From the NCBI GenBank assembly GCA_023435505.1, contig JAEYRR010000115.1, positions 1-9,707 on the forward strand: 9,707 bases of DNA, given 5' to 3'. Under the pieces are notes generated by a model that saw only the letters and a program-made list of their open reading frames with translations, searched no databases and was not told where the DNA came from. The position numbers and the translations under genes were made by a program. Numbering within the stretch: position 1 is the stretch's first letter; each line of letters starts with the position of its first letter. The stretch comes from Bacillota bacterium. Its GTDB lineage: Bacteria; Bacillota; Clostridia; Lachnospirales; Lachnospiraceae. Positions 6,582 to 9,707 of the stretch are shown here, piece after piece.

Positions 6582-7862
6582 TTATGGATGGCACCTACCA
6601 CATGGGTCATAACCAGAACTGACAGCTTCTTTCCTACTATTAAAATAGACTCTGTTTTTTTCCGCTGGCAAAGTACTGCAGCTAGGTAAATGAAACTTCT
6701 TACTATTCTTATTGCCAATATAGGAAACCCCAGCTGAATCTCCTTTATTTTGAGTGGTATTATCCTTTATCTGAGTATCATTCTTGCTACTATCAGTGCT
6801 ACCTTTATAAGAATCTCCTCCCATTGCAGAAGGGTTTCCGGTGGTAACTTTAAGTTTATTCCCATCAGACTTCATTATAATAGTCTGCTGCAGATCTGTC
6901 CGATATACCTTTACCTGATACATATCCAGATAAGTCATAGTCTCCTGATGAGGATGTCCGTACTTGTTTCCTGCTCCACAGCTGATTATTGCATATTTAG
7001 GATTTACCTTCTCCAAAAAACTCCTGGATGTAGAAGAAGAGCTTCCGTGGTGTCCAACCTTAAGAACCGTGGCGGAAAGATCCTCTCCCGCCTCCATTAG
7101 GTCCTGCTCCTCCTGCAGTTCTGCATCTCCTGTAAATAAGAAGGAATTCTGTCCATGAACTGCACGAATTACAATAGAGTTGTTATTATTATCATCATCA
7201 TAATAATTAATCGGTCCTAATATGGTTAGTACGGCACTGCCCAAGGTTATCTTAGTTCCCAGCTTAGGAGCGGAGATTTTTAATCCTTTATTGCTGATTG
7301 CAAGGAGAACGTCTTCAAAGGTCTTGGTATTATTTTGTTTCTTTGGCAGGTACACCTTACCAACATCCAAAGAATTAATTACAGTATCTAAGCCTCCAAC
7401 ATGGTCTGCGTCAGGGTGGGTTCCTATCACATAATCCAGCTTCTTGATACCCTGATTCTTTAGATAGTCTACAATTGCTCTTCCATCGTTATTATTAGCG
7501 GCATCTATAAGCATTGTCTGGTTGTCGGAGCGAAGCAGAATGCTGTCTCCTTGACCGCAATCAATATAATGCACTTCAAAAAGGGACTCCACTTTATGTT
7601 CTGCAGGTTTTTGTGTAGCAGGTTTTTGTGTGGCAGATTCCTCCGGCTGTTTTGTCGGTGTAGTGGACACTTCTGGCTCTTTCGTTGTTGTAACGGTCCC
7701 CAAAGCACTCTCCGTTGGAGTAGCCTCCGCGCTACTCACAGGCCTTAGAGTTTCCTGTTTCCCTATGGTATTCTTCTGATTTTCAGTAGTCGCACATCCA
7801 ATCAGTACAACAAGTATCATGGTCAAAAGAAGTAGAATCTTTCTCTTTGATTTACTTAACAC
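6582..7862 (-). CDS. ComEC-type metallo-beta-lactamase lipoprotein with C-terminal metal-binding tail
   Basis: A 426-residue secreted hydrolase-like protein. The N-terminus is a lipoprotein signal: basic KSKRK, a hydrophobic core and the lipobox LIGC with C23. A Thr/Pro/Lys/Glu-rich linker (about 40-90) precedes the MBL domain (about 94-342). That domain carries the ComEC hallmark IDCGQGDS (100-107), metal-ligand motif THPDADH (H149, D151, D153, H154), LFTGDAE (D246), KVGHHGS (H271-H272) and YGHPH (H303). After a Ser/Asn/Lys linker, the tail (about 380-426) shows YIGNKNSKKFH, C395, and CGRC with C421 and C424, like the Ada-type zinc-binding segment found at the end of many Firmicutes nucleases. 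It lacks the ComEC membrane channel. The start is GTG, since the only early ATG (residue 15) would destroy the signal peptide; GGGAGG lies nine bases upstream. A phosphodiesterase or nuclease activity at the cell surface is inferred, not shown. Confidence 0.92.
   Translation of the reverse strand: MLSKSKRKILLLLTMILVVLIGCATTENQKNTIGKQETLRPVSSAEATPTESALGTVTTTKEPEVSTTPTKQPEESATQKPATQKPAEHKVESLFEVHYIDCGQGDSILLRSDNQTMLIDAANNNDGRAIVDYLKNQGIKKLDYVIGTHPDADHVGGLDTVINSLDVGKVYLPKKQNNTKTFEDVLLAISNKGLKISAPKLGTKITLGSAVLTILGPINYYDDDNNNNSIVIRAVHGQNSFLFTGDAELQEEQDLMEAGEDLSATVLKVGHHGSSSSTSRSFLEKVNPKYAIISCGAGNKYGHPHQETMTYLDMYQVKVYRTDLQQTIIMKSDGNKLKVTTGNPSAMGGDSYKGSTDSSKNDTQIKDNTTQNKGDSAGVSYIGNKNSKKFHLPSCSTLPAEKNRVYFNSRKEAVSSGYDPCGRCHP
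7603..7632 (-). repeat. 15-base tandem duplication in the MBL lipoprotein linker
   Basis: Two adjacent copies of gcaggtttttgtgta (plus-strand sense; the second copy ends in g instead of a) encode the doubled ATQKP motif in the low-complexity linker. The 15-base unit keeps the frame, so the linker could lengthen or shorten by slippage. Confidence 0.8.
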
Positions 7863-7871
7863 GCTGCAAAT

Positions 7872-7877
7872 CCTCCC
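7872..7877 (-). promoter_or_regulatory. RBS that supports the GTG start of the MBL lipoprotein
   Basis: Minus-strand GGGAGG (within AAAAAGGGAGGA) lies nine bases before the GTG at 7860-7862, and no other start codon in frame gives a complete lipoprotein signal. Confidence 0.8.
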
Positions 7878-7893
7878 TTTTTATTATTCTTTC

Positions 7894-7922
7894 ATTATAT
7901 GCAATTTCGCATTTATATGCAA
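7894..7922 (-). promoter_or_regulatory. Promoter of the MBL/DUF3006 unit
   Basis: Minus-strand TTGCAT (7917-7922), a 17-base spacer and a perfect TATAAT (7894-7899). The same TTGCAT/17/TATAAT layout occurs at the tRNA promoter just upstream. The two promoter boxes sit in two direct copies of TTGCATATAA (7913-7922 and 7895-7904), which might be an operator or chance. Confidence 0.7.
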
Positions 7923-7924
7923 CG

Positions 7925-7949
7925 AAAAAAGCCCTAACCCAACGGACTC
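7925..7949 (-). terminator. Terminator of the tRNA-Lys transcript
   Basis: On the minus strand GAGTCC (7944-7949) can pair with GGGCTT (7929-7934), allowing G-U pairs, across a nine-base loop, and it runs into six T residues (7925-7930). It lies 28 bases after the tRNA 3' end. The stem is short, so some read-through into the MBL gene is possible. Confidence 0.65.
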
Positions 7950-7976
7950 GTGTTCCGCCAAACTAAGACTTTTCAA

Positions 7977-8049
7977 TGCGCCTCCAGGGGCTCGAACCCT
8001 GGACACCCTGATTAAGAGTCAGGTGCTCTACCAACTGAGCTAGAAGCGC
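7977..8049 (-). tRNA. tRNA-Lys (anticodon CTT)
   Basis: A 73-base cloverleaf read on the minus strand. The acceptor stem GCGCTTC pairs with GAGGCGC (one G-U pair). The D arm is GCTC/GAGC around AGTTGGTA, the anticodon stem CCTGA/TCAGG encloses loop CTCTTAA (anticodon CTT at 8014-8016), and the T arm CAGGG/CCCTG encloses TTCGAGC. The discriminator base is A. CCA is not encoded, so the cell must add it. It decodes AAG, the rarer lysine codon in an AT-rich genome. Confidence 0.97.
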
Positions 8050-8093
8050 TTACCACTTATGAAATTGTTTCGTAATTTCTTAACGCGAGATTA

Positions 8094-8122
8094 ATTATAT
8101 ATGATAGAAATTTAAAATGCAA
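8094..8122 (-). promoter_or_regulatory. Promoter of tRNA-Lys
   Basis: Minus-strand TTGCAT (8117-8122), a 17-base spacer and TATAAT (8094-8099), placed so that transcription would begin about 35-40 bases before the mature tRNA 5' end. This leader would be removed by RNase P. Confidence 0.7.
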
Positions 8123-8212
8123 GTACTTTCTTTAAATTTTTTGAATTTTTTCATAAATAAATGTAATTTATATAAAACCCCCTACATTTTGCATAATTAT
8201 GATACTAGCTCA

Positions 8213-8241
8213 TTGATTCTATCTGAATTAATCGATATAAT
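8213..8241 (+). promoter_or_regulatory. Promoter of the AI-2E family transporter gene
   Basis: Plus-strand TTGATT (8213-8218), a 17-base spacer and a perfect TATAAT (8236-8241), about 40 bases before the start codon. Between it and the divergent tRNA promoter (8123-8212) there is only AT-rich DNA, including the small inverted repeat ATAAAT-GTA-ATTTAT at 8157-8171 and the palindrome AAGTACTT at 8121-8128, neither clearly meaningful. Confidence 0.7.
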
Positions 8242-8287
8242 AACAAATAGTATAGGACGATTATTGTCAAGATAGGAGTATTGAGTA

Positions 8288-9547
8288 ATGAGTGAATCTT
8301 CCCCACCAATTAAAGAAGAAAAAGAGCTACTATTAAACACTACGAAATTACATGAGAAATCCCATGCCTATGAGTTTCATCCAAACTCTCTCTTTTTTAC
8401 TATATGTGTTTACGGTTTGGTTTTCGTTGCCCTGGCTACCTTAATTATTATGGCCATAGTCAATTGGAGTCAATTCGTATCCTTTATGTCCAATGTCTTA
8501 AGTGCTTTGACTCCTTTTGTCATTGCCTTCTTCATTGCATATATCTTAAACCCTCTGGTAAAATGGTTTGAGGGACTTTTCAAAAAGTCATTTATGAAGA
8601 GCCGAAGTGCCAAGGCATGTAAGATTTTAGCTATTTCAATTACCTATATAGTTGTACTGGCTTGTCTCTCCATCATAATTTTATACATTACACCAGAGCT
8701 TGTTAACTCTGCTAAGGATTTAGAAACTACCTATAAGAAAATCAACGTGGCAGATGTAGAGAATGGTATAGACGAATTTCTATCCGGATTCTCTAAGACT
8801 TTCCCAGGACTTAATGTCGTAATGCTAGAAAATAAAGTGAATGATATGATTCCTAAATTGTTTAACTATGGTACGGATATCATTTCTTATTTGTTAACTA
8901 TCTCTGTCTCGATTGTAAGGATGGTAATCAATATTCTGTTGGCCTTTGTCATCAGTTGTTATATGCTTGCGGATAAAAATTCTCTGAAGCATAACTTTAA
9001 AAGAATTACGTTCTGCATTCTGCCAAAGAAGAGAGCTTCCTCCTTCCTTCAAACCTTACGGGAATGTAACACGATCTTTAGTAAATTTATTGTTGGCAAG
9101 TCCATTGACTCTTTGATTATCGGAATCATCTGCTTTATTGCTATGTCCATATTACGGTTAGACTATGCTATTCTTCTTAGTATTATCGTAGGTGTCACCA
9201 ATATGATTCCTTACTTTGGACCATTTATCGGTGCAGTTCCAGGGGTTTTGATTTATCTCTTTTTAAATCCTGTCCACGCATTGATATTTTCTATTATGAT
9301 CTTTATACTACAGCAGTTCGATGGTCTTTATCTGGGACCTAAGATTTTAGGGGAATCCACCGGTTTAACTCCTCTTTGGGTAATCTTTGGTATTACCTTA
9401 GGTGGGGCCTATGCCGGAGTATTAGGCATGTTTTTAGGGGTTCCGTTTATTGCAGTATTTGCATACCTAGCCAATAAGTTCCTCAATAATCGATTGAAAA
9501 AGAAAGGTGTTAATTTAGAACCAGGTACTAAAATAAATACTCCATAG
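8288..9547 (+). CDS. AI-2E family transporter (UPF0118/PerM family)
   Basis: A 419-residue polytopic membrane protein of slightly above typical family length. Hydrophobic segments lie at about 36-57, 68-89, 112-134, 198-228, 268-288, 291-304, 311-328, 330-342 and 362-395. A soluble loop rich in charged residues lies between segments 3 and 4 (about 138-195), as in this family. Family signatures are visible: FVIAFFIAYILNPLV (77-91), the GVTNMIPYFGPFIGAVPG block (302-319) and PLWVIFGITLGGAYAG followed by GVLGMFLGVPFIAV (362-390). AGGAG lies nine bases before the ATG. The family includes TqsA, an exporter of quorum signal AI-2, but also Na+/H+ antiporters and proteins of unknown substrate, so the substrate cannot be given. 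The gene is alone on the plus strand with its own promoter and terminator. Confidence 0.92.
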   Translation: MSESSPPIKEEKELLLNTTKLHEKSHAYEFHPNSLFFTICVYGLVFVALATLIIMAIVNWSQFVSFMSNVLSALTPFVIAFFIAYILNPLVKWFEGLFKKSFMKSRSAKACKILAISITYIVVLACLSIIILYITPELVNSAKDLETTYKKINVADVENGIDEFLSGFSKTFPGLNVVMLENKVNDMIPKLFNYGTDIISYLLTISVSIVRMVINILLAFVISCYMLADKNSLKHNFKRITFCILPKKRASSFLQTLRECNTIFSKFIVGKSIDSLIIGIICFIAMSILRLDYAILLSIIVGVTNMIPYFGPFIGAVPGVLIYLFLNPVHALIFSIMIFILQQFDGLYLGPKILGESTGLTPLWVIFGITLGGAYAGVLGMFLGVPFIAVFAYLANKFLNNRLKKKGVNLEPGTKINTP

Positions 9548-9556
9548 ATAACAATA

Positions 9557-9596
9557 AAAAGGATGAGCCTCTGTTCTACCAGATTCTCATCCTTTT
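9557..9596. terminator. Bidirectional terminator between the transporter and thioredoxin genes
   Basis: A perfect 11-base inverted repeat, AAAAGGATGAG (9557-9567) and CTCATCCTTTT (9586-9596), with an 18-base loop. A T-run follows on each strand: TTTT on plus, TTTTTATTG on minus. It lies between two convergent genes, 10 bases after the transporter stop and a few bases beyond the thioredoxin stop, so it can end both transcripts. Confidence 0.9.
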
Positions 9597-9601
9597 ACGA
9601 T

Positions 9602-9707
9602 TTATTTATGCTGGTTAATCTTCTCTAACAGACTTGCCTTTGGTAATGCTCCCACTACCTTGTCTACTTCTGCCCCATTTTTTAAGAACAAAATCGTAGG
9701 GATATTC
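9602..9707 (-). CDS. trxA: Thioredoxin, C-terminal end (partial)
   Basis: The last 34 codons and stop of a gene entering from the right edge. The protein ends NIPTILFLKNGAEVDKVVGA, then LPKASLLEKINQHK. This matches the thioredoxin C-terminus: the cis-proline in IPT, the beta strand ILFLKNG, the VVGALPK turn and the final amphipathic helix. The catalytic CxxC lies outside the window, so a thioredoxin-like protein of other function is possible, but spacing and motifs fit a classical small thioredoxin that reduces cytoplasmic disulfides. Confidence 0.88.
   Translation of the reverse strand, partial: NIPTILFLKNGAEVDKVVGALPKASLLEKINQHK

Noticed and set aside
6521..6718. Minus-strand frame across the MBL/DUF3006 junction
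   Set aside because: It is out of frame with two well-supported genes and has no family resemblance or start signal.
6750..7100. Plus-strand 116-codon open frame
   Set aside because: It lies antisense to the conserved MBL catalytic motifs, which fully account for the coding constraint.
7819..8043. Plus-strand open frame running through the MBL promoter and the tRNA
   Set aside because: It crosses a tRNA gene, a terminator and a promoter on the other strand; no protein-coding signal is visible.
8157..8171. Inverted repeat ATAAAT-GTA-ATTTAT as an operator
   Set aside because: Short palindromes are expected by chance in such AT-rich DNA, and it is not positioned on either promoter.
1..9707. 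CRISPR array, insertion sequence, prophage or other mobile element
   Set aside because: No regularly spaced repeats, transposase, integrase or terminal inverted repeats were seen, and the tRNA gene is intact with no attachment-site duplication visible in the window.

Overview
The window comes from an AT-rich, low-GC Gram-positive anaerobe, most likely class Clostridia and probably Lachnospiraceae. The evidence is strong GGAGG-type ribosome binding sites, TATAAT-type promoters, an OmpR-family regulator of the Gram-positive (ArlR/CsrR-like) kind, a lipobox lipoprotein, and the MoxR/DUF58/transglutaminase and MBL/DUF3006 gene pairings typical of that group. Species cannot be fixed from the sequence alone.

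Region 1-6250 (minus strand, read from high to low coordinates) is one compact five-gene operon. It encodes a MoxR-type AAA+ ATPase, a DUF58 membrane protein, a 1003-residue multi-pass transglutaminase-like protein (TgpA/YebA type), an OmpR/PhoB-family response regulator, and the first 75 codons of a membrane protein that is almost certainly the partner sensor kinase. Spacings are 58, 14 and 12 bases, then an 11-base overlap, which supports one transcript. A plausible promoter lies at 6216-6244. The first three genes form a recurring bacterial module thought to remodel or quality-control envelope proteins; here it is genetically wired to a two-component system.

Region 6250-7925 (minus strand) is a two-gene unit. 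It encodes a secreted lipoprotein with a ComEC-type metallo-beta-lactamase domain and a C-terminal Cys/His metal-binding tail (GTG start), followed by a small DUF3006 protein. It has a good promoter. Between it and the next operon is a long, multi-segment RNA hairpin (6251-6327) that may be its terminator or a separate structured RNA.

Region 7925-8287 holds a tRNA-Lys(CTT) on the minus strand, with its own promoter and terminator, and a divergent plus-strand promoter. Region 8288-9547 (plus) is an AI-2E family (UPF0118/PerM) transporter. It is followed by a strong bidirectional terminator facing the 3' end of a thioredoxin gene that runs off the right edge on the minus strand.

Most of the window is recognisable. 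The points most worth a second look are the TCS-coupled MoxR/DUF58/transglutaminase operon with non-canonical catalytic or metal-site residues, the structured RNA at 6251-6327, and the stand-alone lipid-anchored ComEC-like hydrolase.
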